Below, piece by piece: positions 48,598 to 57,102 of a stretch of 64,000 nt of DNA. The stretch is from Streptomyces cinnabarinus (GTDB lineage: Bacteria; Actinomycetota; Actinomycetes; Streptomycetales; Streptomycetaceae), in assembly GCF_027270315.1 (NCBI RefSeq), contig NZ_CP114413.1, forward strand, positions 868,001 through 932,000, in the 5' to 3' direction. Numbering within the stretch: the first letter of the stretch is position 1; every line of letters starts with the position of its first letter. Position numbers and translations under genes: made by a program. The notes beneath the pieces were generated by a model. That model saw only the letters and a list, made by a program, of their open reading frames with translations. It was not told where the DNA came from and searched no databases.

Positions 48598-49122
48598 TCA
48601 GCGGCGGGCGTGCCGGGGTGTCAGGTACCCCGCGTCACGGGCCTGGGAGATCAGCTTGAGCGACTTGCGGCGGCTGTGACCGGTGGCGCACATGACCGCC
48701 AGCACGGGGTCGAAGCCCTCCTCCTGGGCCGCCCGGTACTCCTGGGCGATCAGCCACCGCCCCTCGCTCCCCCGCGGCCACGCGGGCCGGGCCCGCCGGG
48801 CGCCGGCGTACTCCTCGCCGTCGGCGGCTTCGTCCTCCCGCGTCATTCCGCAGGCCTCGAACAGGGGGTCCTCGATCCAGTCGGCGAGCACCGCCAGATC
48901 GTGCAGGGACAGCGCCGGCTGGGCCCGTACGTCCTCGATGGAGACGCCGTCCGCGGACACCACCGCGAGCGCGTCGACCCGGGCGCCGTCGGTGAACGCG
49001 AGCCTGACCTGGAACCACGCGGTCGCGCCCGCGCTCTCCCGCACTTCCCACGCGGGCCACACGGACACCTGGCCGTCCGTCGGACAACGATCAGAAAGAT
49101 TAAGAAAGGATGCTTCTAGCAC
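48598..49122 (-). CDS. DUF6214-like protein
   Basis: The 174-residue protein opens with VSVWPAWEVRESAGATAWFQVRLAFTDGARVDALAVVSADGVSIEDVRAQPALSLHDLAVLADWIEDPLFEACG in pieces, as remembered for the streptomycete DUF6214 family; the C-terminal 60 residues have a helix LIAQEYRAAQEEG and the HSRRKSLKLISQARDAGYL end, which looks like a short HTH. A DNA-binding or regulatory role is possible. The family name is from memory. Confidence 0.65.
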   Translation of the reverse strand: MLEASFLNLSDRCPTDGQVSVWPAWEVRESAGATAWFQVRLAFTDGARVDALAVVSADGVSIEDVRAQPALSLHDLAVLADWIEDPLFEACGMTREDEAADGEEYAGARRARPAWPRGSEGRWLIAQEYRAAQEEGFDPVLAVMCATGHSRRKSLKLISQARDAGYLTPRHARR

Positions 49123-49267
49123 ACACGGAACGTAACCGCATCATCACATTCCATACGAACGGACACGCGAGACCACTCGGTGTCGGCACCCTGTCAGCGC
49201 AGCACCTGGGGTGCGATGCTGGAAGCAACAGCACCCTCCTGCGATCCCACGGGTGAGGAGTTCCGCC

Positions 49268-50605
49268 GTGCTGCATGTCGCCGTCGTCGGCTCAGGGCCG
49301 AGCGGGTGTTACACCGCGCAGAGTCTCGTACAGCAGGATCCGACCGTCCTCGTCGACGTCCTGGACCGGCTGCCGTGCCCCTACGGCCTGGTCCGCTACG
49401 GCGTGGCGCCGGACCACGAGAAGATCAAGTCCCTCCAGAACAACCTGCGGGCCGTGCTGGAGCACGAGCGGGTGCGGTTCCTCGGCGGGGTGCAGATCGG
49501 GCCCGGCGGGGTGCCGGCGGCCCGGCTGCGGGAGCTGTACCACGCGGTCGTGTACTGCGTGGGCGCCGCCACCGACCGGCACCTCGGGATCCCGGGCGAG
49601 GATCTGCCGGGCAGCTGGTCGGCGACCCAGTTCGTGTCCTGGTACAGCGCCCATCCGGACGCCGTCGACGACGGATTCGTCCGCGGGGCGCGGTCGGCCG
49701 TGGTGATCGGCGTGGGCAATGTCGCGGTGGACGTCGCGCGGATGCTGGCCCGCGGTACGGCGGAACTGAGCCCGACGGACGTGCCGCAGGCGGCACTGAC
49801 GGCGCTCGCCGCGAGCCGGGTCACCGACATCGCCATGGTGGGCCGACGCGGCCCCTCCCAGGCCCGTTTCACCACCAAGGAACTGCGCGAACTGGGCTCC
49901 CTGCCCGGCACCGACGTCACCGTCGACCCCGCGGAGGCCGCCCTCGACCCGGCCTGGGCCGACGCCTCGGCCCTGCCCGGGGCCCAGCGCCGCAACGTCG
50001 ACGTCCTGCGCACCTGGTCCGGCACCTCGCCGAACGGCGCCCCCCGCCGGATCCGGATGCGCTTCTTCCTGCGTCCCGTCGAACTCCTCGCCGAGGCGGG
50101 CCGGGTGGGTGCGGTCCGCTTCGAGCGCACGGCGCCCGACGGCCGGGGCGGGGTGACCGGAACCGGCCAATTCGAAGAGATCGAGGCGCAGTTGGTGCTG
50201 CGCTCGGTGGGCTATCGCGGAGTCCCCCTGGAGGGCCTGCCGTTCGACGCGGCGCACGGCACCGTCCCGCACCTGGCGGGCCGGGTCCTGCGCGAGGGCG
50301 CGGTCTCCCCCGGCGAGTACGTGGCCGGCTGGATCAAGCGCGGCCCGACCGGCGTCATCGGCACCAACCGGCCCTGCGCCAAGGAGACGGTGACGTCGCT
50401 CATCGAGGACGCCGCCGCGCTCGTGACCAAGGGCGTCCCCGAGGATCCCCTGACGGCGCTGCGGGCCGAGGGCGTCGAGCCGGTGCGCTGGGAGGGCTGG
50501 CGGTCCATCGAGCGGGCGGAGGCCGAGCTGGGGGAAAGCCTGGGCCGACGCGTGGTGAAGCTGGCGGACTGGCAGTCCCTGATGGACGCCGCGCACCGGC
50601 CGTAG
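49268..50605 (+). CDS. FprA-type NADPH-ferredoxin reductase
   Basis: GTG 49268 with GAGGAG 7 bp upstream gives 445 residues. The FAD site is VAVVGSGPSGCYTA (4-17), followed by the DRLPCPYGLVRYGVAPDHEKIK signature of the adrenodoxin-reductase-like FprA enzymes; the NADPH site is VVIGVGNVAVDVARML, with the conserved VGRRGPSQARFTTKELREL, and a C-terminal GWIKRGPTGVIGTN. It passes electrons from NADPH to a ferredoxin, for example for a P450. No ferredoxin or P450 gene lies in the window. Confidence 0.92.
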   Translation: MLHVAVVGSGPSGCYTAQSLVQQDPTVLVDVLDRLPCPYGLVRYGVAPDHEKIKSLQNNLRAVLEHERVRFLGGVQIGPGGVPAARLRELYHAVVYCVGAATDRHLGIPGEDLPGSWSATQFVSWYSAHPDAVDDGFVRGARSAVVIGVGNVAVDVARMLARGTAELSPTDVPQAALTALAASRVTDIAMVGRRGPSQARFTTKELRELGSLPGTDVTVDPAEAALDPAWADASALPGAQRRNVDVLRTWSGTSPNGAPRRIRMRFFLRPVELLAEAGRVGAVRFERTAPDGRGGVTGTGQFEEIEAQLVLRSVGYRGVPLEGLPFDAAHGTVPHLAGRVLREGAVSPGEYVAGWIKRGPTGVIGTNRPCAKETVTSLIEDAAALVTKGVPEDPLTALRAEGVEPVRWEGWRSIERAEAELGESLGRRVVKLADWQSLMDAAHRP

Positions 50606-50645
50606 CGCCCCCGGGGCGGGACACGCACCGGAAACGCTCCGGAAA

Positions 50646-50661
50646 TCAACAAACTGTTCAA
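50646..50661. promoter_or_regulatory. motif upstream of the permease shared with the aldolase-like gene
   Basis: TCAACAAACTGTTCAA (50646-50661), preceded by GGAAA, closely resembles the stretch at 31385-31400. It lies 19 bp before the permease start. Confidence 0.45.
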
Positions 50662-50680
50662 GGCGCTTACGGTCTCGCCC

Positions 50681-52060
50681 ATGACCTCCACGCACCCCGT
50701 AGACGAAGTCCCGCCAGCCCGCCATCTGGCCGCGTTCGGCCTGCAGCACGTCCTCGCGATGTACGCGGGCGCGGTCGCCGTCCCCCTGATCGTGGGCGGC
50801 GCGATGAACCTCCCGCCCGCGGACCTGGCGTACCTCATCACCGCCGACCTGCTGGTGTGCGGCATCGCCACCCTCATCCAGTGCGTCGGCTTCTGGCGCT
50901 TCGGTGTCCGGCTGCCGATCATGCAGGGCTGCACCTTCGCCGCCGTGTCGCCGATGGTGATCATCGGTACGGGCGGCGGCGGACTGCCCGCGATCTACGG
51001 CTCGGTGATCGTCGCGGGGCTCGCCATCATGCTGCTGGCGCCGGTGTTCGGGAAGCTGCTGCGCTTCTTCCCGCCGCTCGTCACCGGCACGGTGATCCTG
51101 ATCATCGGTGTCTCCCTGCTGCCGGTCGCGGGCAACTGGGCCGCGGGCGGCGCCGGTTCGGAGGGCTTCGGGGCGCCGAGGAACCTGGCACTGGCCGCGT
51201 TCGTGCTCGCGGTGGTGGTCGGCGTGCAGCGGTTCGCTCCGGCCTTCCTGAGCCGGATCGCGGTACTGGTCGGCATCGTCGTGGGGCTCGCCGTCGCCGT
51301 GCCGTTCGGGTTCACGGACTTCGGCGGGGTCTCCGACGCGGACTGGGTGGGGATCAGCACGCCGTTCCACTTCGGCGCGCCGGCCTTCGAGGTGTCGGCG
51401 ATCGTCGCCATGCTGGTCGTGGCCCTGGTGACGATGACCGAGACGACCGGTGACTTCATCGCGGTCGGTGAGATGACGGACCGCAAGGTCGACGCGCGGT
51501 CCCTGTCCGACGGACTGCGCGCGGACGGCCTGTCGACCGTGCTCGGCGGCGTCTTCAACACCTTTCCCTACACGGCGTACGCGCAGAACGTCGGCCTCGT
51601 CGGCATGACCCGGGTGCGCAGCCGCTGGGTGGTGGCTGCGGCGGGCGGCATCCTGGTCCTGCTCGGTCTGCTGCCCAAGCTGGGCGCGGTGGTGGCGGCG
51701 ATACCGGCTCCGGTGCTGGGCGGGGCCGGACTGGTGATGTTCGGGACGGTGGCCGCGAGCGGGCTGAGGACCCTCGCGGAGGTCGACTTCAAGGGCAACA
51801 ACAACCTGACGGTGGTGGCCGTTTCGGTCGCGATGGGCGTGCTGCCGGTGGGAGTGCCGACGATCTACGACGAGTTCCCGGACTGGTTCCAGACGGTGAT
51901 GCACAGCGGGATCAGCGCCGGCTGTCTGACCGCGATCGCGCTGAACCTGCTCTTCAACCACCTGCCCTCGAAGGCGGGTTCGCCCCCGGCCCCGGCCGGG
52001 CCCCGGGCGGAGGCCGGCCGACACCCCGGGCAGACGGCCCAGGAGCCGTACCCGGGGTGA
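50681..52060 (+). CDS. NCS2 nucleobase (xanthine/uracil-type) permease
   Basis: The 459-residue protein has about fourteen hydrophobic segments and NCS2 landmarks: HVLAMYAGAVAVPLIVGGAM in helix 1, MQGCTFAAVSPM in helix 3, ALVTMTETTGDFIAVGEMTDRKVD around helix 8, and NTFPYTAYAQNVGLVGMTRVRSR with the QN-G signature in helix 10. The Q-N-V-G form fits purine (xanthine or uric acid) rather than uracil carriers, though not firmly. It imports a nucleobase with protons. The shared upstream motif may tie it to purine/ureide regulation. Confidence 0.9.
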   Translation: MTSTHPVDEVPPARHLAAFGLQHVLAMYAGAVAVPLIVGGAMNLPPADLAYLITADLLVCGIATLIQCVGFWRFGVRLPIMQGCTFAAVSPMVIIGTGGGGLPAIYGSVIVAGLAIMLLAPVFGKLLRFFPPLVTGTVILIIGVSLLPVAGNWAAGGAGSEGFGAPRNLALAAFVLAVVVGVQRFAPAFLSRIAVLVGIVVGLAVAVPFGFTDFGGVSDADWVGISTPFHFGAPAFEVSAIVAMLVVALVTMTETTGDFIAVGEMTDRKVDARSLSDGLRADGLSTVLGGVFNTFPYTAYAQNVGLVGMTRVRSRWVVAAAGGILVLLGLLPKLGAVVAAIPAPVLGGAGLVMFGTVAASGLRTLAEVDFKGNNNLTVVAVSVAMGVLPVGVPTIYDEFPDWFQTVMHSGISAGCLTAIALNLLFNHLPSKAGSPPAPAGPRAEAGRHPGQTAQEPYPG

Positions 52061-52073
52061 ACCGGACGGTGGA

Positions 52074-53369
52074 TCAACCGACGGTGCAGGCGGTCCCGTT
52101 CAGGGTGTAGGCGCCCGGGGCCGCACTGTTGCCCGTATGGGTGGCCTGATAGCCGATACTCACGCTCGCGTTCGGCGCGAGCGTGCCGTTGTACGAGGCG
52201 TTCGTCGCCGTGACCGCCCCGGAGGCCGGGGTGTACGTGGCGTTCCAGCCGTTGGTGATCGTCTGGCCCGAGGGCAGGGTGAAGCCGAGCTGCCAGCCGT
52301 TGACCGTGGTCGTGCCGGTGTTGGTGATCGTCACGGCCGCGGTCAGGCCGGTGTTCCAGGCGTTGGTGGTGACGCTGACCTTGCAGGGTCCGGCCGGGGG
52401 CTGGGGTGCGGGGCCGTCGTCGTCCAGGCCGAAGAAGGCGATGGCGAGCGGGCCCATGACGCCGTAGCTGTAGAGGTTGTGGCCGACGCCCTGGAGGCTG
52501 ATCGCCTCGACGGGGGCCTGGTCACCGGTGCCGCCGTAGCGGGTGCGGGTCCAGCCGGACTGGGGCGAGTCGGTGGCCGCCGGAGTCTGGCCGAGGCCCT
52601 GCACATTGGTCCACTGCTTGATCTCCTCCCCGAAGTTGGGGTAGCGCAGCACGTCGTCCTCAGTGCCGTGCCAGAGCTGCATGCGTGGCCGGGGGCCGGT
52701 GTAACCGGGGTACGCGGCGCGGACCAGGTCGCCCCAGGCCTGCGGAGTGCGGGTGATGGTGCCGCCAGAGCAGGCGCTGTTCCACTCGGAGCCGTCGGTG
52801 GTGGCGAAGCAGCCGAACGGAACGCCCGCGAAGGCGGCGCCCGCCTTGAAGACGTCGGGGTACACGCCGAGCAGGACGTTGGTCACCATGGCGCCGGAGG
52901 AGATGCCGGTGGCGTAGATCCGCGCGGTGTCGGCGTCGTAGGCGGCGGTCACCCAGTCGACCATGGACTTGATGCCGACCGGGTCGCTGCCGCCGCCCCG
53001 CGTGAGGGCCTGCGGCGAGGAGACGTCGAAGCACTTGCTGGCGCGGGTGACCGAGGGGTAGATCACGATGAACCCGTAGCGGTCGGCGAGCGAGGCGTAC
53101 TCGGTGCCGGAGTACATCGCCGGGCCGGATCCGGTGCAGTAGTGCACGGCCACGAGGACCGCGGGGTCGTCGGTCACGCTGTCCGGGACGTACAGGTACA
53201 TCTGGAGGTTGCTGGGGTTGGCGCCGAAGCCGGTGACCTCGGTGAGGGTGGCGGCGGGGACGACGTCGGTGGTCTGTGCGCGGGCGGCGGGCGCGGTGAC
53301 GAGCAGCGCCGCGAGCAGCGTTAACAGCGCTGAGAGGAGAACGGCGCGTCGGTTCGTGGGGGTCGGCAC
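52074..53369 (-). CDS. secreted CE1-type esterase (acetylxylan esterase/PHB depolymerase family) with CBM2
   Basis: GTG 53369 with AAGGGA upstream gives 431 residues. Residues 1-31 are a signal peptide (TPAARA cleavage). The catalytic domain has the nucleophile S158 in ATGISSGAM, the acid in a GTEDDVLRYP loop and H in QGVGHNLY. A linker of DDDGPAPQPPAGP leads to a CBM2 cellulose-binding module from about 325: CKVSVTTNAWNTGLTAAVTITNTG, NGWQLGF and a terminal cysteine. It would deacetylate or de-esterify xylan or another plant polymer while bound to cellulose. A near-consensus CebR box upstream fits induction by cello-oligosaccharides. Confidence 0.9.
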   Translation of the reverse strand: MPTPTNRRAVLLSALLTLLAALLVTAPAARAQTTDVVPAATLTEVTGFGANPSNLQMYLYVPDSVTDDPAVLVAVHYCTGSGPAMYSGTEYASLADRYGFIVIYPSVTRASKCFDVSSPQALTRGGGSDPVGIKSMVDWVTAAYDADTARIYATGISSGAMVTNVLLGVYPDVFKAGAAFAGVPFGCFATTDGSEWNSACSGGTITRTPQAWGDLVRAAYPGYTGPRPRMQLWHGTEDDVLRYPNFGEEIKQWTNVQGLGQTPAATDSPQSGWTRTRYGGTGDQAPVEAISLQGVGHNLYSYGVMGPLAIAFFGLDDDGPAPQPPAGPCKVSVTTNAWNTGLTAAVTITNTGTTTVNGWQLGFTLPSGQTITNGWNATYTPASGAVTATNASYNGTLAPNASVSIGYQATHTGNSAAPGAYTLNGTACTVG

Positions 53370-53441
53370 GTCCTGGTCCCTTCTGGTCGCCGGATGAGGC
53401 AGGTCGTCGGGTGAGGCATCGTGGCATGCACATGGCCGCCA

Positions 53442-53455
53442 TGGAAGCGCTCCCA
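53442..53455. promoter_or_regulatory. CebR-type operator, 13 of 14 matching
   Basis: TGGAAGCGCTCCCA differs at one position from the palindrome TGGGAGCGCTCCCA bound by CebR, the cellobiose-sensing LacI-family repressor of Streptomyces. It lies 73 bp upstream of the esterase-CBM2 start. Confidence 0.75.
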
Positions 53456-53517
53456 CGCTTCGAAAGAATTCGCCCTCCACGCCGGACGGGACGGCCGAGA
53501 CGATCGTGCGCAAAGCG

Positions 53518-53546
53518 TTGACCAGAAAGCGCTTACCCTCTACGTT
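53518..53546 (+). promoter_or_regulatory. promoter of the pectate lyase gene with LacI-type operator in the spacer
   Basis: TTGACC (53518-53523) and TACGTT (53541-53546) are 17 bp apart. GAAAGCGCTTAC (53525-53536), a LacI-type dyad around the AGCGCT core, fills the spacer. The leader would be about 130 nt. Confidence 0.7.
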
Positions 53547-53597
53547 CCGTTCAACAGTGTGACCGGCCCGCACCCCAACGGGCGCAAACTGTCGCAC

Positions 53598-53640
53598 AGT
53601 TCGTGACGAGCGTTCAGCATCACGAACTCCGTTCGCGAAC
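53598..53640 (+). promoter_or_regulatory. stem-loops in the pectate lyase leader
   Basis: AGTTCGTGA (53598-53606) pairs with TCACGAACT (53620-53628), a 9-bp stem and 13-nt loop, and GTTCGCGAAC (53631-53640) is a perfect 10-bp palindrome. Both lie between the promoter and the start at 53686. The remaining parts of the 316-bp stretch 53370-53685 hold no gene. Confidence 0.55.
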
Positions 53641-53685
53641 GAGAGCCGAAAGATCTGACCCCCACTCAGAAGAAGGCATCGGGAC

Positions 53686-54459
53686 ATGACTTCACGAAGG
53701 ACCGGCCGCCGCGCGCTGATCGGCGGACTCGCCTCACTCGGCGTCACGGTTGGCATGATCACGACAGGAACAGCTCCGGCGGCACACGCCGCCACCTGGC
53801 CGACACCCACGAGCAGCCAGCCGGTGAGCGCCACCATCCCCGTGTCCGGCACGGTGGACGGCGGGATGAAGCGGTACTACGGCAGCGGAGACCTGGCCGG
53901 TGACGGCCAGGAGGAGGGCCAGGACCCGATCTTCAAGCTCGCGGCCGGCGCGACGCTGAAGAACGTCATCATCGGCGCGCCCGGCGCCGACGGCATCCAC
54001 TGCGAGGGCAACTGCACGCTCCAGAACGTCTGGTGGGAGGACGTCGGCGAGGACGCCGCCACCTTCCGGGGCGGCTCGACCTACACGGTCACCGGCGGCG
54101 GCGCCAAGAAGGCCGCCGACAAGGTCTTCCAGCACAACGGTCCGGGCACGCTGAACATCTCCAACTTCGCCGTCAGCGAGTTCAAGACGCTGTACCGCTC
54201 GTGCGGCGACTGCTCCACGCAGTACACCCGCAAGGTCAACCTCAGCAACATCGAGGTGACCGGCACCGGTTCCACCGCCCGCCTCGTCGGCATCAACGTC
54301 AACCGCAACGATGTGGCGACGCTGCGCGGCATCACGATCCTCAACGACTCCGGCCGCAAGGTCATCCCCTGCCAGAAGTACAACAACAACACCGCGGTCG
54401 GCACCGGCCCGGACAGCACCAACTGCCTGTACTCCAGCTCGGACATCACCTACCGCTAG
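53686..54459 (+). CDS. secreted pectate lyase, PL3-like
   Basis: The 257-residue protein has a twin-arginine-like signal (SRRTGRRALIGG) with cleavage at AAHAA near residue 35, then a right-handed beta-helix domain: DGGMKRYYG, EEGQDPIFKLAAGATLKNVIIGAPGADGIHCEGNCTLQNVWWEDVGEDAATFRG, and TLYRSCGDCSTQYTRKV. The DGIHC-EGNC and EDVGEDA blocks are typical of PL3 pectate lyases, which need calcium. It degrades pectin outside the cell. A strong terminator follows. The promoter bears a LacI-type operator distinct from the neighbouring CebR box. Confidence 0.92.
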   Translation: MTSRRTGRRALIGGLASLGVTVGMITTGTAPAAHAATWPTPTSSQPVSATIPVSGTVDGGMKRYYGSGDLAGDGQEEGQDPIFKLAAGATLKNVIIGAPGADGIHCEGNCTLQNVWWEDVGEDAATFRGGSTYTVTGGGAKKAADKVFQHNGPGTLNISNFAVSEFKTLYRSCGDCSTQYTRKVNLSNIEVTGTGSTARLVGINVNRNDVATLRGITILNDSGRKVIPCQKYNNNTAVGTGPDSTNCLYSSSDITYR

Positions 54460-54477
54460 CCCCCGCGCGGTGAAGGC

Positions 54478-54513
54478 GGCCGCACGAAGCCCCGCGCGGG
54501 GCTTCGTGCGGCC
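54478..54513 (+). terminator. strong terminator hairpin after the pectate lyase gene
   Basis: GGCCGCACGAAGCCCC (54478-54493) pairs fully with GGGGCTTCGTGCGGCC (54498-54513), a 16-bp stem with a GCGC loop. It also lies just beyond the stop of the convergent PaaX gene and can serve both. Confidence 0.85.
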
Positions 54514-54519
54514 GTCGTG

Positions 54520-55278
54520 TCATTCCCGCCCGGCACGCGCGCGTACCCGCTCGGTCAGCTCGCCCTGGTACCCGGTGTAGGCGGTCCGCAGCCGCGCCCC
54601 CGGCCAGTCGGCGGGCAGCAGCTCGGGCGGGAGCACGGGATCGGCCAGCAGATGCCGTACGGCGGCGGCGAAGGCCGTGAACCGGTCGGCGGGGCCGTCC
54701 GCCCCGGCGATCCGGGCGAGCAGCGCCCGTGCCGTCCCCGCCCAGGCGTCCAGGGGCCACAGGGACTCGGCCAGCTCACGCGCGGGGGCGTCCGGGCGTG
54801 CGGTGTAGTGCTGGACCACGGGGCCGAGGTCCGCCGGGAGGGGGCGGGTGAGGTTGGCGGGGCGCAGCCAGACACCCTCGCGGAGTTCGGCCAGTCGCAG
54901 GGCGGTGAGCCGGGTGCGCAGTTCGGCACGTTCGGCGGGACCTCGGCCCGTGGCGGTGATCACCACCATCTCCCAGTCGCCGTCCCACGCGCGCGTGCGG
55001 GGGCGCACGGACTCGTCCTGGCGGCGCTGGCGCTCCAGCAGCCGGTCGCTGAGCCGGTAGACGGTGTCCTCGCGATGCAGGTCGCCTGCGGCCACCATCC
55101 GGCTGAGCGCGGCCCGCACGGTGGACCCGCCCACCCCGAACGGCTCCACGCCGCGCACCAGGTCCTTCACCGGCAGCTCGGGCGGATGACTGCCGAGCAG
55201 CAGGCTCAGCACGACCGAGCGCGCCGACAGGGGCCGCAGGTCAAGCCCTTCCGCCTCCGCCGTCTCGTTCGTCCGCAT
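54520..55278 (-). CDS. PaaX-family transcriptional regulator
   Basis: From ATG 55278 the product is 252 residues; an in-frame ATG at 55308 would add ten residues. The N-terminal winged helix is LSARSVVLSLLLGSHPPELPVKDLVRGVEPFGVGGSTVRAALSRMVAAGDL, then the PaaX middle domain with WDGDWEMVVITATGR and LREGVWLRPANL, and a C-terminal domain with PLDAWAGTARALL. PaaX represses phenylacetate catabolism in enteric bacteria; this one is divergent from an AidB-like gene, a pairing seen in actinobacteria, so it more likely regulates that gene. The intergenic palindrome is its probable site. Confidence 0.9.
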   Translation of the reverse strand: MRTNETAEAEGLDLRPLSARSVVLSLLLGSHPPELPVKDLVRGVEPFGVGGSTVRAALSRMVAAGDLHREDTVYRLSDRLLERQRRQDESVRPRTRAWDGDWEMVVITATGRGPAERAELRTRLTALRLAELREGVWLRPANLTRPLPADLGPVVQHYTARPDAPARELAESLWPLDAWAGTARALLARIAGADGPADRFTAFAAAVRHLLADPVLPPELLPADWPGARLRTAYTGYQGELTERVRARAGRE

Positions 55279-55309
55279 GAGCACGTACTGTACGGCGCCG
55301 ATCTTCATA

Positions 55310-55343
55310 TTGCACTCTTGCTGCGATCGCAGCGGAAGTGCAA
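55310..55343. promoter_or_regulatory. 34-bp palindrome between the paaX-like and aidB-like genes
   Basis: The two 17-bp arms, starting TTGCACT at 55310 and ending AGTGCAA at 55343, match at 14 of 17 positions, with the fully paired centre GCTGCGATCGCAGC (55320-55333). It lies within the 75 bp between the two start codons. Confidence 0.8.
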
Positions 55344-55353
55344 CACTCACGGC

Positions 55354-57009
55354 ATGGTCGCGACATCCGAGCACGAGCCGTACGCCACGCACGAGGTCAC
55401 CAACCAGCCCCCGCCGCTGGCCCCCTACGACGCCTCCGAGGACACCGCCCTGTTCGAAGGGCTGCGGCGGGAGGGCGCCGGATGGGCCGAGGAGGACATC
55501 CGGCGGCTCGGCCTCCTCGCCGGGGGCACCGCGGCCCAGGAGTGGAGCGACCTGGCCAACCGGCACGAGCCGGAGCTGCGCACCCACGACCGGTACGGCC
55601 ACCGGGTCGACGAGGTCGACTTCCACCCGAGCTGGCACGAGCTGATGCGGGTCGCGGTGACCGAGGGCCTGGCCGCCGCGCCCTGGGCCGAGGAGCGGGC
55701 GGGCGCCCACGTCGCGCGCTCCGCGGGCGGACTGGTGTGGGGGCACACCGACGCCGGACACGGCTGCCCGACGTCGATGACGTACGCGGCCGTCCCCGCG
55801 CTGCGCGCCCAGCCGGATCTCGCCAAGGTGTACGAGCCTCTGCTGACCAGCCGCGAGTACGACCCGGGGCTGCGCGTGCCCACCGAGAAGCGGGGTCTGC
55901 TCGCGGGCATGGGGATGACCGAGAAGCAGGGCGGCTCCGACGTCCGCACCAACACCACCGCGGCCTGGCCCACCGCCGAGCCCGGTGTGTACACCCTGCG
56001 CGGCCACAAGTGGTTCACCTCGGCGCCCATGTGCGACGTCTTCCTCGTGCTGGCGCAGGCGCCGGGCGGCCTGTCCTGCTTCCTGGTGCCGCGGATCCTG
56101 CCCGACGGCACCCGCAACACCTTCCGCGTCCAGCGTCTGAAGGAGAAGCTGGGCAACCGCTCCAACGCCTCCTGCGAGCCGGAGTTCGACGGGACCGTGG
56201 CCTGGCTGGTCGGGCCCGAGGGGCGGGGCGTGAAGACCATCATCGAGATGGTCAACTGCACCCGCCTGGACTGCGTGATGATGTCGGCGGCGCTGATGCG
56301 CAAGACGCTGGTCGAGGCCGGTCACCACGCCCGGCACCGCAGCGCGTTCGGGGCACGGCTGCTCGACCAGCCGCTGATGCGCAATGTTCTGGCCGACCTC
56401 GCCCTGGAGTCGGAGGCCGCCACCACGCTCACCCTGCGGCTGGCGGGCGCCGCCGACCGGGCCGTGCGCGGTGACGCCGGGGAGGCCGCGTTCCGCCGGA
56501 TCGCCACCGCGGTAGGCAAGTACTGGGTCACCAAACGCGGTCCGGCCTTCACCGCGGAGGCCCTGGAGTGCCTCGGCGGCAACGGCTACGTCGAGGACTC
56601 GGGCATGCCCCGCCACTACCGCGAGGCCCCGCTGCTGTCGATCTGGGAGGGCTCCGGCAACGTCAACGCCCTCGACGTGCTGCGTGCGCTCGGCCGGGAA
56701 CCCGGCGCCGCGCAGGCGCTCTTCGACGAACTCGCCCTGGCCCAGGGCGCGGACGCCCGGCTCGACGCCGCCGTGACCCGGCTGAAGGACGACCTCCCCA
56801 AAGCCTCGCAGACCGGCGCCCGGCGCCTAGTGGAGCTGATGGCGCTGGCGCTCCAGGCGTCCCTGCTGGTCCGGCACGCCCCGCCCGCGATCGCCGACGC
56901 CTTCTGCGCGACCCGCCTCGGCGGCGACTGGGGCCACGCCTTCGGCACCCTGCCCGACGGCGCGGACCTGGAGGGCGTCCTGGAGCGGGCACTGCCCGGC
57001 ACGCACTGA
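55354..57009 (+). CDS. AidB-like acyl-CoA dehydrogenase
   Basis: The 551-residue protein has the acyl-CoA dehydrogenase fold with AidB traits: an N-terminal extension THEVTNQPPPLAPYDASEDTALFEGL, GMGMTEKQGGSDVRTNTT (the FAD-binding motif), HKWFTSAPMCDVFLVLAQ, KLGNRSNASCEPEFDG, and RHRSAFGARLLDQPLMRNVLADLA plus LECLGGNGYVEDSGMPRHYREAPLLSIWEGSGNVNALDVLRAL in pieces. E. coli AidB binds DNA and is part of the adaptive response to alkylation; related enzymes act on isovaleryl-CoA. Its catalytic base region is close to AidB. Regulated by the divergent PaaX protein most probably. Confidence 0.92.
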   Translation: MVATSEHEPYATHEVTNQPPPLAPYDASEDTALFEGLRREGAGWAEEDIRRLGLLAGGTAAQEWSDLANRHEPELRTHDRYGHRVDEVDFHPSWHELMRVAVTEGLAAAPWAEERAGAHVARSAGGLVWGHTDAGHGCPTSMTYAAVPALRAQPDLAKVYEPLLTSREYDPGLRVPTEKRGLLAGMGMTEKQGGSDVRTNTTAAWPTAEPGVYTLRGHKWFTSAPMCDVFLVLAQAPGGLSCFLVPRILPDGTRNTFRVQRLKEKLGNRSNASCEPEFDGTVAWLVGPEGRGVKTIIEMVNCTRLDCVMMSAALMRKTLVEAGHHARHRSAFGARLLDQPLMRNVLADLALESEAATTLTLRLAGAADRAVRGDAGEAAFRRIATAVGKYWVTKRGPAFTAEALECLGGNGYVEDSGMPRHYREAPLLSIWEGSGNVNALDVLRALGREPGAAQALFDELALAQGADARLDAAVTRLKDDLPKASQTGARRLVELMALALQASLLVRHAPPAIADAFCATRLGGDWGHAFGTLPDGADLEGVLERALPGTH

Positions 57010-57102
57010 CCGGATCGCGTTCGGTCACGTCCCGATTCCACCCCGTTGTCAGTGCCGTGGTGCAGACTCCGAACCAGGTGGCACTTGCCTGGGGAGGACT
57101 AC

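Noticed and set aside
49292..52024. 910-residue open frame on the minus strand
   Set aside because: Antisense to the ferredoxin reductase and the nucleobase permease, which both have full family motifs; the shadow is His/Arg/Gln/Asp-rich and has no recognisable fold.
54520..56616. 698-residue minus-strand frame that would join PaaX to an upstream part
   Set aside because: The upstream two thirds are antisense to the acyl-CoA dehydrogenase gene; PaaX homology starts only near 55278.
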